A program made the translations under genes and the position numbers. 64,000 nt of DNA from Rhabdornis inornatus (lineage: Eukaryota > Chordata > Aves > Passeriformes > Rhabdornithidae), in NCBI GenBank assembly GCA_013397075.1, contig VWZS01001989.1, positions 51,048 through 115,047 on the forward strand, read 5' to 3'. Numbering within the stretch: the first letter of the stretch is position 1; each line of letters begins with the position of its first letter. Positions 1-26,169 of the stretch are shown in pieces. The notes beneath the pieces were generated by a model. It saw only the letters and a program-made list of their open reading frames with translations. It was not told the DNA's origin and searched no databases.

Positions 1-614
1 TTGGTTCAAAATAAACTGCATCTTAGTAATAAGCTGATTTATTTGTATTGTATCTTGTGTTACCCTGGCCAAACACCTGGGAGGGGCAAGCTCATAGGCC
101 ATGCATTTCTGCTCTGGGTAAAATGAATTATGCACAATGAAAGTTAGGAGAGCAGGGAAATGGAAAATAATCCTTCCAGCATTTTAATCTGTTGTTTGCC
201 TCTGATGAACAGCAGACATTAGATCACTCCAACTATGCTTATCAAGAATGGTGTGGGTTCTGATTTGCTGTATGTGTGAGAATGAAATTGAGCCTGTGAG
301 TGATAGTAGGGAGAACGGTAATGAGTGCAGGAATGAGGTTTCTGATTGTTTTGGGTGCTACTGTACTAATTTCCTCCTGCGTAGGCAGAGGTACTAAACA
401 AAGAATAATTATTTCTCAGCACTGTAGTTAATTAAGCGTGCCAAGGTCAGTAAAACAGGCCTTCTCTGTGGAGAAAAAGAAATAGTTGGCATCTTTGCTT
501 ATGTGTAACATTAGCAAAAATGCGTTTACTTCAATAATTCAGGACGGCTATGGCAGAACATCTGGAAAGCAAATGACTAGTCATTAATGCCTCATTTGTT
601 CATGTGACTTGCAG

Positions 615-14687
<14,073 letters not shown>

Positions 14688-14810
14688 CTGAAATTTGCAC
14701 CTTGAAGAAAGTGAACCCAACATGACTGATGTGCTTCACTTCTTCTGCTTGTTGCACACTTCATTGTAAAGTAGACATGACTTGGATTTATTTAACAGTA
14801 CTAATGTGTA

Positions 14811-14816
14811 AATAAA
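14811..14816 (+). terminator. Proximal polyadenylation signal of ITCH
   Basis: Canonical AATAAA 124 nt after the ITCH stop codon, followed by a GT-rich stretch. It would give a short 3'UTR. Confidence 0.55.
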
Positions 14817-16671
14817 TGGATGTTATCCTGAGGTTATCCACACTTAGTCTGGATTTCTGCTGAGCACTTTCAGAAATCAAATGCGCAATCAGATATGCCT
14901 ACAAGTGACTAATGACCGAAGTAGAGGTTTTAATACAGCTATGGGCTCTGCTTTGTTTTACCATTCATTAATTAGAATGTGTCCTTAATGACTGACAGAT
15001 TTTTAACAATAGTTTTGTCTTTCCTTTTTAGTAGCATTTTTGCTACTGATGCACTGGGAAGTTCATTGGTAGCTGCAGTTGGTGCAGCAGCATCCTGAGC
15101 CTCTCAACAGCAGTGTCAGATCCAGCCTGGATCCACCTCTGTGCCATGAGCAGCTCCATTCATTAAGCTCTTTTTTCTCTCAAGTGTGGCCAGACTGTTT
15201 TTCCTTGCCTGGAGTCTGTTCATGTGCCAGCTGGATTGAAGCTGCTGCTAAGGGGATGTCAAACTGTGGCACAAATCCAGGGCATAGCTTCACTTTGGTT
15301 TATCCCAGTCCTGCTTCTGTCAGCAAAAGAGACACCTGCCCAAAGTTGTTGGAACACTGCTCTGTGCCCTCTGAATGGTTCTGAGCTTTTGCTGTATAAC
15401 ACATTTTAAGTTTGAAATCAATATTAACACTGTGGTACTTCACTACTTTTGCAAAAGACAAGCACAGCTGGGATTGCACTGATTCCATTGAGGTTCCTGT
15501 TTGCAGGCTGTTTGTCAGCAGTGTTAATGGACATTACCCTCGGTGTTTTTCTTACATGTTGCAGTCAGTTTGCTCCGAAGAGTTTGTTTGGCTCTCAGGA
15601 AGAGACACGAAACAACCGGATTCAGAAAATGATCCTGCTCATCATTTCTGCAGATGAACTGATGTGTGAGACTGGCTGAGGCCAAGAGGATTAGAAAGTT
15701 CAGACACAGATTACAGGTTTTTGAGAAGCTGGAGCATCAGTAAATAGTTCTGTAAAGTTTTTGGGGAGACTTCTAAGCTAATTCACCCTAAGCTGCTTAC
15801 AGCTAGTAACTTTTGTAGCAAGTTCCTGTTGAATTAATGTATTTTATTTCCTTTTAGAATCTGTTAATTCTTTTCTGGTTTACAATAACATTTTGCATTT
15901 TATTGCTCCTTTAGACTGAATGCACTTTTTGGGTCTGGTCAGCCCTTTTCCCTTCCCCTAAAGGGAGGAAGTCAGACACCAGTGAAATGAGCTGTAGCTG
16001 CAGTGAGAAATGTAACGCTTGAAATAACATGTAGCACATATTAAAGCAAACCTGCAGCTCAGAGCACTGGGGAAGGAACTGCATTTAAGACTCCTTCAGA
16101 TGACAGAGCTGAAAACAGGACAGTGGGAACGTGTAAACCTGAATGTTCAGTCTGGAAAAGAGTATTTCTTTCCTGCTGTCTCATCCATCTAAACTGCAAG
16201 AGGGAAAAACTGATTCAGGCCTAAGAAGAACCAAGACACTACAGGTTTTAACTGACTTCACAAGTCAGGGCTCAGTGATAAATGCTTTGAGAAGGCATGA
16301 GGGTGGGCCTTGTCAGGCTTAATCAAAGGAAGGCCTGGGGAGAGATGCTGGTGATACAGAAATGCCCCTCATTTAAAGTTTAATTGATGGAGAGAATTGC
16401 CAACTTCCACAACATTTGGATCTATCACAGTACACAGCTCATAAGGAAAAAAAAAGCCTTATATATTTTTTCTGTTTATATTAATTCTTACAATGAAATG
16501 TAGTTATCTAACATATTTATGAGAGAGATTAAATTAAACAAGATAATGCAAGGTTAAGCTATGAAAAATAGTCTATGTTCTGCATATTTGCTTTATGATT
16601 TGTGTAGGGAACCTAGAACGATTGTTCATGTATAAATATCACCCAAAAGGCTGTCAGCCCTATATTTTTAA

Positions 16672-16677
16672 AATAAA
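16672..16677 (+). terminator. Distal polyadenylation signal, candidate for ITCH
   Basis: AATAAA about 2 kb after the ITCH stop in AT-rich sequence. It would end a long-3'UTR form. Assignment to ITCH is by position only. Confidence 0.4.
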
Positions 16678-16699
16678 GAATAGTTATAATTGAAATAGC

Positions 16700-18550
16700 C
16701 TTAGCCCTAGTTCTATAGGGTTTGGCTGTTGAATATTTTTATGGTTGAAATGTTTAGTTCAGGAAAAACATACCTGCTTGTATATATTTTTGATGTCCAG
16801 GATTCTACTTATTCCATTGTTTCTTTAATTTAAATGGCATGTTTATATGTCTTTTTTCTGCTGTACCAGGATGGGAGAAAGGGGGCTGGATATCCCAAGC
16901 ACCAGATATAATTTTAAAATATTACAAGTAAAGAATTCATTGAGGGGGAAAATAATCAGTGAAACATCGCATTTGGCCAAATATAAAAAGTTGAAAGCAA
17001 CTTTACAGTGTTACATTGACAATATTTCTGAAGGTACAAGTTCAGATTGCTTAGGCATTTGACTTGTGAATACTAACCAATCTGTTAAATTTTAACAGCA
17101 TGTTGTGTAGAGGTTCAAAGGAATTATACAAGCCACTGGTGCACTTTTCAGTTCTTCCTGGGGATCTGGTGAAGCAATACAGGGATGAGCTCAGAGCAGC
17201 TGCTCTCCGAGATAACAGGTTTTTGTGGGTTGGATTTACAAATAAGATTTTCAGCAGAGATTAAGTAATTAGTCTCCCACTGCTTCAACTGTTTTAGCAA
17301 CCTGAGCTGCATAAACTCATAGTATGTCACAAATGTACATTCATATGCAACTGTCACTTGATCCGAATTGCCAAGTATTAAAAGAAATTTTATTTAGAGT
17401 TTTCCTTCATGAGAATGACATGAGAAAATGAAATACTGAGAATTAACAAAGCCTTATTGTTAGGAGTAGCTCAGGAACTGTTCATTCACTAATGACATGC
17501 ACAGTAAATATGTCTCTATCTCATCTAGTATGGAAGTTTTTTTAATCCAGTTGCTTGTGTTTAAAAAAAACAACTTTTTTTATTATTCTAAGAAAAATAA
17601 AAAATTGGTGGAGTTAGTGTTGGGTGTTTTTTGTGATTTTTTGTGGTTCGTGGTTTTGGTGTTTTTTTTTTTTTTCTTTTTTTTTTTTGTTGTTGTTTTT
17701 GTTTGTTTTTTTTTTATTTTATTTTATTACATGCTGCACTAGATTTGTAATCTCAACTCTGTTATATTGGTATCTCCAGCCCCCTTTTTTGTGGTGTCTT
17801 TTCATTTTCTCCAAGAATCACTGTTTGTGTATATGTGCTCTAGTGAACTTGTGTAGAAACTGCGATCAGCAGCACTGGACTGTAAAATACTGTACTGAAA
17901 TTCATTGTTGATATTTCCTTGCATTGTAATTTCAAATACTCAGGTAACTGTAACAGTATCTCATTAAGTCAAATACTTTTATAAAACTTAAAGACTTAAA
18001 GAGCTGGTGGTGTGGTCCTTATTCCTTATGTGTGACAGAATATCCAGGTGGAAATGAACTGTCTGTGCGCACCTGGGGGCGAGGGTCAGGCTGCCTGGAC
18101 TTGTCCTTCCACTAGGATTCTTTAGGAATAGTTCTTTCCCAAGACCTCGTCCACTCTTGTTGATTGCACTGGATATTGAACAGGAGATTTTTGGACACAA
18201 CTTGTGGATTTTTAGGCTTGTGGATGCTGCCCTGAGGAGCCAGTGAGGGCTGTGAGGCTGCTGAGGGAGAGGGAATGGAGGGAGGTTCTGCAGGAGCCAC
18301 AGCTATAACATCTTATTGCAGCACTGTTGCAGGGATACCAACAATGAGGAATGACACTGCAAGTGGTTTGGATTGACAGAATGCCACAAAGGAGGGGGAA
18401 AAGCTCCACTGAGATCAACCAGCCTTTTAGTGTCCCTGATCCTCCTTGAAGGGGTAGGTGGCATTTAGATTCTTCCTGTCATCAGAACCTCTCCTGACGG
18501 CCACAAGCTTTCCCAGATAAGTGAGATGGGCTTTGCAGTGAGGTTCCAGT
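16700..18550. other. ITCH-DYNLRB1 intergenic spacer, left part
   Basis: AT-rich unique sequence with no frame that resembles a protein and no recognisable RNA gene. Apart from the T-rich tract at 17655-17735, nothing is seen in it. Confidence 0.6.
17655..17735. repeat. Poly-T / (GTT)n low-complexity tract
   Basis: Runs of T broken by GTT units, downstream of ITCH. No gene content. It may be the fossil poly-A tail of a retroposed sequence on the opposite strand, but no body is recognisable beside it. Confidence 0.75.
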
Positions 18551-18569
18551 TCCCTCAGTGCTCACAGGG

Positions 18570-18655
18570 ATGTCCTGTCAGGTCTTAGGTCATAGGTTGG
18601 ACTTGATGATCTCAAAGGTCTCTTCCAACCTAGTGCATTTTGTGATCCTGTCTCA
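18570..18655 (+). repeat. CR1 3' end fragment
   Basis: The motif GGTTGGACTTGATGATCTCA followed by AAGGTCTCTTCCAACC is the typical 3' end of several CR1 subfamilies in sense orientation. Confidence 0.8.
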
Positions 18656-19729
18656 GGAGCCTGATTCTGTCCAGTTTGGTGAAATGGTCCCTAAAGTGGT
18701 CATCCTTCCCTGAGGGTGATATTCCCTGCTGCAGAGCTTCCCACTGTGTTCTTCCTCTGACTTTCCGAGGTGTTCCCACAGGCTGTTAGCAGTTTTGTCA
18801 GGAGCAGCAAATCTCAAGGTAATACATGCAATAACAGCTGTCTTAGTGTGGAGACGCTTCCTCCAAGCTTTGAATGGAACCACTTAAAAGCATCCTCGTA
18901 AGTTGTGTAAACCCAAAATTTGAAAGGTGCTTTGGGCAGCTTTATTGTGAGTACAGATACAACGGTATTTCACATATATCTGAAGTTTATTTTAGAAAGG
19001 CAAAAATTAATCACAATACAATGTATGATAAATGTACATCTCAGTTGCACCATTTTTTTTCTGTTTGCTTTGAGGGTGCTAATGTCAGCACTACTCATGG
19101 GTGGTGGTGTGGAAGGTTTTGTTCATGGCAGGATGGGAACGGTTGTTTACACAAACCCATATTTGGTTTAGGTGTCTGATGGCAGCTGTGCACTGCTTAT
19201 TATTGCCCAAATTATCCACCACATCCTTACTATTGCCCAAGTCTTACCATCACCCAGATTAGAAGTTAAATCAATCCATGGCAAAATGACTTCTTGTAGC
19301 CAAGCTGTAAAACTCACTGCTGGACTGGTAAGAGAGATTAGAATTTAACTGAGTTGGGTTGCAGAGTTGTAAATAGCCACTAGGAGAAGAAATAGCCTCT
19401 TGGATCCTAAATAAGGATTTTTTCCTGATCTCTGGCAATGCCTGATCCCATGTCCATTCTCAGCCTGTCAGCCCAGCAGTGCACAAATGACAGGACTCAT
19501 TGGAGAAATCTTGTTTTCTCTAAGGAGAATGCAGACTGACAGATTGGAGAGGCCAGTGTGCTTACCTGCTGTGTCAAATCCTGGCTTTCAGAGGGGTAAA
19601 AAAAAAATATCTAAAAACACTTTGTGAGGACATGTTTTACATTTTATACAATAACAACTCTCTGTGACTGCTGCGGGAGCTCAGTGTGAGGCCGGTGTCT
19701 GTTTGCTGATTCTGGGGATGGGGTCCCAA

Positions 19730-19975
19730 AAGAAGGAGCACTCAAACTGATAGGGAGTAGGTTTAGATTGGATATTGGGAAGGAATTCTTCCCTGTAAGG
19801 ATTGTGAGGCTCTGGCACAGGTTGCTCAGAGAAGCTGTGGCTGCCCCTGGATCCCGGGTCTGGAAGCAACCTGGAATAGTAGAAGGCTACCCTGCCCTTG
19901 GCAGGGGCTGGCATGAGATGGCCTTTAAAGGTCCCTTCCCACTCAAACCATTCTGGGACTCTCTGTTTCACTTCC
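19730..19975 (+). repeat. CR1 LINE 3' fragment
   Basis: Sense-oriented CR1 tail: GGATATTGGGAAGGAATTCT, GCACAGGTTGCTCAGAGAAG, then GGTCCCTTCCCACTCAAACC. It forms an inverted pair with the CR1 at 20339-20695. Confidence 0.9.
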
Positions 19976-20338
19976 AGCAGAGCCTGAGCTCAGGGGGCAA
20001 GTCCCAACTGTTGCTGTTGTGTGTGTAGAATAGAGCTGGGATTATGTGGGATGCAGTTCTTCAGTGTGTTGTTTTGTTTTGCCATCAGACTGTGCGTCAT
20101 CCCCAGTCCTGCCCCCAAGGGAGCTGAGCTCTTCCTTTCTCACTGGCAGGGGCAGCACACACCTTTACCCTCAGGGCACGGATCCTCGGGGCTGTGGCAG
20201 GGAGGTTCCAGGGCTTTAAGGTGCCCCATGCCTTGGAGTGGTTCTGCCCCTGTTCTGGGGGGGCTCTGGGAGCAGCTGAGGGGACGCAGCCATTCGGGGG
20301 CAAAAAGAACTCCCCAAATGGAGTTCTTTTCATGGAAT

Positions 20339-20695
20339 ATCATGGAATCACAGAATGGTTTGGGTGAGAAGGGACCTTTAAAGGCCATCTCATTTCACCC
20401 TCTACCATGGGCAGGGACACTTCCCACTGTCCGAGGCTCTTCCAAACCCCAGCGTCCAACCTGGCCTTGGACACTTCTAGGGATGGGGCAGCCACAGTTC
20501 CTCTGGGCACCCTGTGCCAGGGCCTCAGCACCCTCACTCACAAGGAAGGATTCCATCCTAATCTCTAATCTAAACTTCCTCTCTTTTAATGTGAACCAAT
20601 CCCCCCTTGTCCTGTCACTCCAGGCTCTTGTAAACAGATTCGTCCCACCGGTGTCCCACCTGTGGGACACTCGTCCCACAGGTATTAGAAGGCTG
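20339..20695 (-). repeat. CR1 LINE 3' fragment upstream of the DYNLRB1 promoter
   Basis: Begins ATGGAATCACAGAATGGTTT and continues through GGGCAGGGACACTTCCCACT and CTGTGCCAGGGCCTCAGCAC. Minus orientation. Its far (5') end lies about 50 bp from the CpG island and about 200 bp from the DYNLRB1 start codon. Confidence 0.9.
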
Positions 20696-20739
20696 GCCTT
20701 TCACGATGATTTCCCTAAAGCGCAATCAGCGACCAACAC

Positions 20740-21240
20740 CGCCCCCAGTCGCGGCCTCGGGCGCTCGGGGGAGATTCGTGCGGGCTCGGAAGTGTTGGAG
20801 GGTTCGGGGCGGTCTCCGCGGAGCGGGCCCGCCCCGCGCTCCAAGCGCTTCCGGGGCAGCGCCGGGGCCGAGACGGGCGGAGGCGGCGGCTCCATCATGG
20901 TGGGTGAGGCCGGGCTGGAGTCCGGGTGGGGCCCCTGTGCCGCCCTCGGAGGTCTGTGTGCCTCCCCGGCCCCTGGGGGCTCCTGCGGCCGGTGCCGGTG
21001 CCGGCTCCCCTCAGACACAGGGCCTGGGTAAAGGCGAGACGCCGCAGGGTCTCTGCGGGGGCTGGGAGCGCCCGGCCCGGCCCGGTTCGGTTCGTGTTGG
21101 GTTGTGTGTCGGGTTCTGTGTCAGGCCCCTGGGCGGGGTCGTGTTTGTGCGTGGCGGGCCCGGGGGTGCTGCAGGTCCCGGCGCTGCTTCCTTGGGGCTT
21201 CACTGGCTCTACCCGCCCTGAGTCACTGCGGGCGGAGGAC
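20740..21240 (+). promoter_or_regulatory. DYNLRB1: CpG-island promoter of DYNLRB1
   Basis: This is an abrupt GC- and CpG-rich block in AT-rich surroundings. It holds a GC-box-like GGGCCCGCCCCGCGC and an ETS-type CTTCCGG at 20848-20854, and no TATA box near the ATG at 20897. Such CpG islands are the usual promoters of housekeeping genes in vertebrates. The transcription start is inferred to lie a few tens of bases before the ATG. Confidence 0.8.
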
Positions 21241-24200
21241 GAACCTTTACCCGATCCAGCCCAGCCCTATGCCGGGGAAACACGCACAGCGAAACCTGCC
21301 TTTCCTGCGGCTGCCAGGGCACACCCCTAAAGCTGGAAGCAGTCAGGAAAAAGAGACTGGTTTTGGATGTTAATAACCGGGGCTGAATTCATTCTGTTGT
21401 AATTGTATTGGAGGTTTCTCCCTGCTCAGATGTGTTGCTGGCTATTGCATGTTGATGAATCTGGGGATCAAAATGTATGTTAAAATGTGTAAAGAAATAA
21501 ATGCTGACCGGTGTTGCAGAGGGAAAATTGAAATTATCTAATAAGATGTATTTTTTAGGCAAACCTAGGAATTCAGGTATTGCAGATGAAAACAGGAAGA
21601 TAAAGGCTGCTGTTGTACATATAGCAAAGGGTATTTAGCAGCAAAATGGTGTTGAGGGAGTGTTCATTCTCCTTTTCTGGAGTGCATCTCTCCTTCTCCA
21701 TGTGCTATCTCTTGTAGTTATTCAGCCCTTCATTAAAATGGGGTTTGTGTGTTTCATAAATTAAATATGTAATTTTTTTCTCAGTACTATTTTTGTTGGT
21801 CTGATGAGCTGCACTGGCTTGTGCAGGTGCTGGACAAACCCCAGAGTGGGAATAGGAGGAGCAGGACCTTCCCACATCAGCAGCAGTGAACTGTCAGAGC
21901 AGATGACCCACCTGTGAGTTAGATCAGCTGAAGGTGTTAGAGGAAATTAAAAACTGGTATCCTTTGTTAAGGTCCTATGAAGGAAAGTATTTAATCAGGA
22001 CTTAAATAGTGCTAGTTCAAAGGCAGGAAATATGATCTTAATTTCTTAATAGATTGAAAATTTTGCCACTATATTTTCTCAGCATTCATACACCCTTGAG
22101 TTTATTTAATTTCCCTTACTTTCCATTTGAGAATAATCAAAAGTTTTGTTGAAAATACTTGAATTTTTCTGTGCTGGATCACACAGAAAATCTTCTGCTT
22201 CATCTCTTATGAGCCACAAGTTGTGTTACCAACAGCACCCTGAGGAAAGTGCTGGTGGTGCTAGGGCTGAGCTGATGTTGTGTTGTGTTGTGTTTGCTGT
22301 TGTCAAGGTCTCTTCCCAGGGAACAGGGCATGTGATATCTTTGTGCCCATTTGGTGTGGGAGGAAGTGGAGAGGGCTGTTCAGGGTGCCCAGGGAACATA
22401 CCCTTGGCCAAATGCCCCTTGTAGGTCTCACCTGTCCTGGTTCAGGTAATTCCTGTCTCCCTTCCTAAACCATGTCTGGGGGACTCTGCCTTGCAGGGTC
22501 TGGAAGATGCTGCTTGTCTCTGTTTTCTTTAATGGGAATAAAAAATGCAAAATACTCGTACAGCTGTGGAAATCAGCTCAGGTACGAGAGTTTCCCACCC
22601 TACTACAGATGCCGTAGTTACATTTTGATGGATGTCTTGTAGCAGGGAAGTTGTGCAGAAGGTACTGAAACCTCCTTTGATGGTTTTTATAGAGCAGACA
22701 AAGGTCTATTGCCTTGGCCTGCATTTGCATTTTTCTTTTTTTAAGTTGTAAATTTTTGGCAGTGGTTACAGCCTTGCAGCCATCCCAGCACAAATCAGAA
22801 TTACAAACAAAAAGTGTTAATTCATTGGTTTTCCCCCCAGTTCTCTTACTTGTAATTGCTTTTGGCATTCATTTGATAAAAGGGAAGGTCATCTTGCACC
22901 CACAGTGTATCTTTTTCCTGCTTTTTTTGTAAATTCCATGTCTGTTTTCAAAGTTGATTTTTGTTTGACACCTAAATTGTAGCAGACTGCAGCTTCCAGC
23001 TGCAAGCCTTCAGCAGGAGACTTGGGGAGGAGGAGAGAGGGGAGTTCCAGGATGATAATCACAAATGAGTGAAGAAGAAAGATGGAAAAAACTGGAAAGG
23101 TCATGCAGAAAAGGTGACACCAAAGTACAAACATTCGGCTGTGTAAACCAGTGTAGGCAGTGGCTATTTAATCATCCCTGTGCAGCTTTGTTTTCAGCTG
23201 TGTTGTCCCAGGGAGACAAAGAGCAGCTGTAACCCTGTATTGATTTGTGCTTTGTCTTGCAGGCTGAGGTGGAGGAAACACTGAAGCGAATCCAGAGCCA
23301 GAAGGGAGTGCAGGGAATCATCGTGGTTAATTCGGAAGGTGCTGTTTCAGCCTCACTTTTCTGACCTATCACTTAATCCAGCCAGCCACTTTGAGGGCTG
23401 CTGCTTGTACCACTTGCACTTAGAGTCTGGCTTTGGAAGAGGTATTTTGCAGCCCAAGGAGACAGACAGCAGTCAGGCTACAAGAGAAAATTGGTTTCCA
23501 ATTTCTGCAAGCTCACTTTATTATTTTAGGAAATTAATTAAAATAATTTGCAGAAGCATCAAAATATTTGAGTTGTGTTTGAAACTGTGTTTGTGAAAAC
23601 TTTAATCAGTAGTACTGAGGCTCTCACAAGATATAAATCTTTCTGCTGGGCCTGTCTAGAATACTGCTGGCCTGGCAGACTCCAGTTCTTTAGCACTGTC
23701 TAGTGCTTGTGGTCTCATGGAACTCATCAGCAAGTTGTCTCTTTTTGAAGTCTCTGAAGAGTTCAACAGAGCAACTTCTTCAGAGCACTCTGAATACATA
23801 GTGAGCAGCCCAAAAATTAAATATTTCCTAGAAATAATCCTTAGAAAAGATGACAGTAGCTACATGTGAATATACTGAGGATCAGATCATGCAGCTTGGC
23901 TCTTGCTTGCTGCTTTTCTATGATGGTTGAGCGGGTTGTGCTCTCTGTGCTGCAGCTGCAGTTACTCAAACACACACCTGGTTCTGCCCTGCAGAATCTG
24001 GTACTTGGCTCCTGTGTTCTGACCCAGGAGCTGGGGTTTGACTGGCTTTTGGTGGGAAAACACATCTAGTGGGTGGCTGAACAGTGTGCCTGCCCTTGAG
24101 GCTGATTATCACTGAACCAGAGACCTCCCAGTGCTGCACCACCGCTTAGGGCTGAATGTTGGAGCTTCAGTCTTGGAGTGTGGGAAGCAGCAGCTGGTGT

Positions 24201-25882
24201 CCTCCATAATCACTGATCCCAGCCTGGCCTATCTCAATACCATTTAACTGGTGCTGGGGAGCCTTTCTGAAGTAATAAAGATGTCCCCAGTCAGGAGGAA
24301 AAACTGCAGCATTGGTATTTCCTCAGTCCTCTATAGATAATTATTTTTATTTAATTTATTTCTATATTTAACTCTCAAAATGCAAAAGTAAAGCACTGAT
24401 GCTACTAGAGGTAAACAGTTCTCACCTACACCTGTGGTCCCACATCTCAGCTTTTTCATATCTTGTTGTTCTTCGTGTTTTCATCTTGCCTTCAAAGAGA
24501 ACACTCCTAACCCCTGGTGCAGTGACAACTGAGGTTGGACCTGGTGCTGCCCAGTGCAGGGTTGGTTCTGGAGGTTTGTCACTGAGCCTTGCTGTCCCTC
24601 TTCTGCAGGTATTCCCATCAAGAGCACCATAGACAACTCCACCACCATTCAGTACGCCGGCCTCATGCACAGCTTCATCATGAAGGCCAGGAGCACCGTG
24701 CGGGACATTGATCCCCAGAACGACCTCACATTCCTGCGGATCCGCTCCAAGAAAAATGAAATCATGGTTGCTCCAGGTAGGAAAGAGCAGGGCGAAAGCA
24801 GGAATCTGGGAATCCAGCAGGATTGTTTTCTCTTGAGACTAACACTGTCAGCCTGGAAGGAGTCTGCCTGCTGCTTGTGTTCACATTAGATAATCCCTTC
24901 TTTCCAAGAAGCTATTCTACTTTCTGGAGAGTGGAAAGCTTTATCATTGACCTGAGTTTCCTTTGTCATTATTGAATGTGGCAAATCCCTTCCCTCATTT
25001 TGTGTAGATCAAAGTAGAAAGTATTAGATAATGCATGAGAGCGTGCTGCACCCTCTCATGCTTTGTTTTTCAGTATAAAACCCTAGGATTTGGAAAGAAA
25101 TACATTCTGGGAGCAATTTCCATTCAGAACTGTGGACTGAGTGATAAAACAAGGCAGTCCTGACTTTCTAGTTCTGGGAAAAGTATTAAGAGTACACTGT
25201 AGCTGTAATCATGAGTCATGGTATACAGCAGCAGCAACCTTCTTTTCAGGAAGCATCCTCAATATTTTGTCGAATTCCAAACTGGGAAGCAGCGAGATGA
25301 GTGCAGGTCCCTCATGTGGCAGGAATTCAGCCTTGTCCCTGCATGCTCCCTGCTGGGATGGGGCTGGTGGAGAGGCCAAGCAGGGGATGGCTGTTCCCCT
25401 AGGCAGGCATGGGCTAGGGCAGATCCTAACACAGGCTCTGGTTCATGCTGAGGCAGCCTCAGATTTCCACAGGAAGGATGGAAAGAGGAATAAGCATTGC
25501 TCCAAAAAAAACAGCTGTGGCCCTCAGTGTGCCTGTGAGAGAAGGGCAGTGGCCACCTTGCTCTAGTGTGGCATGTGCCAGTTACTGTAATTTCCTGGCT
25601 CAAACTGAGTTAAATTCAGCTGCCTTGGGAATGTGCAGTTTCTAAAGCTGGGAGTTTTTCTCAATAAAACTCATAAAATAAATGACCTGACACTTGGAGC
25701 CTGTTTTGCTTGTTGTGACTGAATGTAGGGCTCTGGAGTTCCCACAGTGCATCAGAGAGATGTGAAAAATGTTGGAATTTACTGTTTCTGCAAACAAATA
25801 CCAGCAGTGAAAGAATAATTTTTTTTTTCTCTCTCTAGATAAAGACTATTTCCTGATTGTCATCCAGAATCCAACTGAATGA
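20897..25882 (+). CDS. DYNLRB1: Dynein light chain roadblock-type 1 (complete, 4 exons)
   Basis: Coding exons: 20897-20899 (ATG only), 23263-23338, 24609-24776 and 25839-25882 (TGA). They sum to 291 nt, or 96 residues, the normal family length. The product is a single roadblock/LC7 domain: it begins M-AEVEETLKRIQSQKGVQG, has LMHSFIMKARSTVRDIDPQ in the middle and ends FLIVIQNPTE. It is a homodimeric light chain on the intermediate chain of cytoplasmic dynein, used for cargo transport along microtubules. DYNLRB2 is the close paralogue, but synteny between ITCH and MAP1LC3A supports DYNLRB1. The start is fixed by the ATG that abuts the exon-1 splice donor (ATG then GTGGGT) and by the in-phase GCT at the next acceptor. 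No defects are seen. Confidence 0.96.
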
Positions 25883-26142
25883 TTACACTGACTCAGTCTA
25901 TTTTTTTCCCTTTGCCTGTTTTATTTTCCCTGTTTTATTTTTTATTTAATGGTAAAGAATAGAGCATTAGTGTTAACTGTGCTGTGACTCTTCAGTAAGG
26001 TTTGGGAGAATTAAAGCAGGTGGTTTTGTTGACTACAAACAGAAAAAATGGCGCTTTTTGTATCACAAGTGATTTTGATTGGGAGCTGGTGAGTTGGAAT
26101 TGGGCAGTAAAAAATGCAACAGATTCTTTTGATAGCTAAGAT

Positions 26143-26148
26143 AATAAA
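26143..26148 (+). terminator. DYNLRB1: Polyadenylation signal of DYNLRB1
   Basis: AATAAA about 260 nt after the DYNLRB1 stop, followed within 15 nt by an A-rich end (AACAAAAAAAGCC). The short 3'UTR (25883 to about 26165) fits this small gene. Confidence 0.7.
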
Positions 26149-26169
26149 ATTCTAATAACAAAAAAAGCC

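Larger units (their letters stand above)
14688..16690 (+). other. ITCH: ITCH 3' untranslated region (approximate end)
   Basis: AT-rich non-coding sequence follows the ITCH stop. It has an early polyadenylation signal at 14811-14816 and a distal AATAAA at 16672-16677. Vertebrate ITCH transcripts usually carry a long 3'UTR, so both ends may be used. The short open frames within it are not supported by any family resemblance. The exact 3' end is inferred. Confidence 0.55.

Noticed and set aside
20021..21031. 336-residue plus-strand open frame near DYNLRB1
   Set aside because: It runs through a CR1 fragment into the CpG island. High GC keeps frames open; overlapping frames on both strands are equally long.
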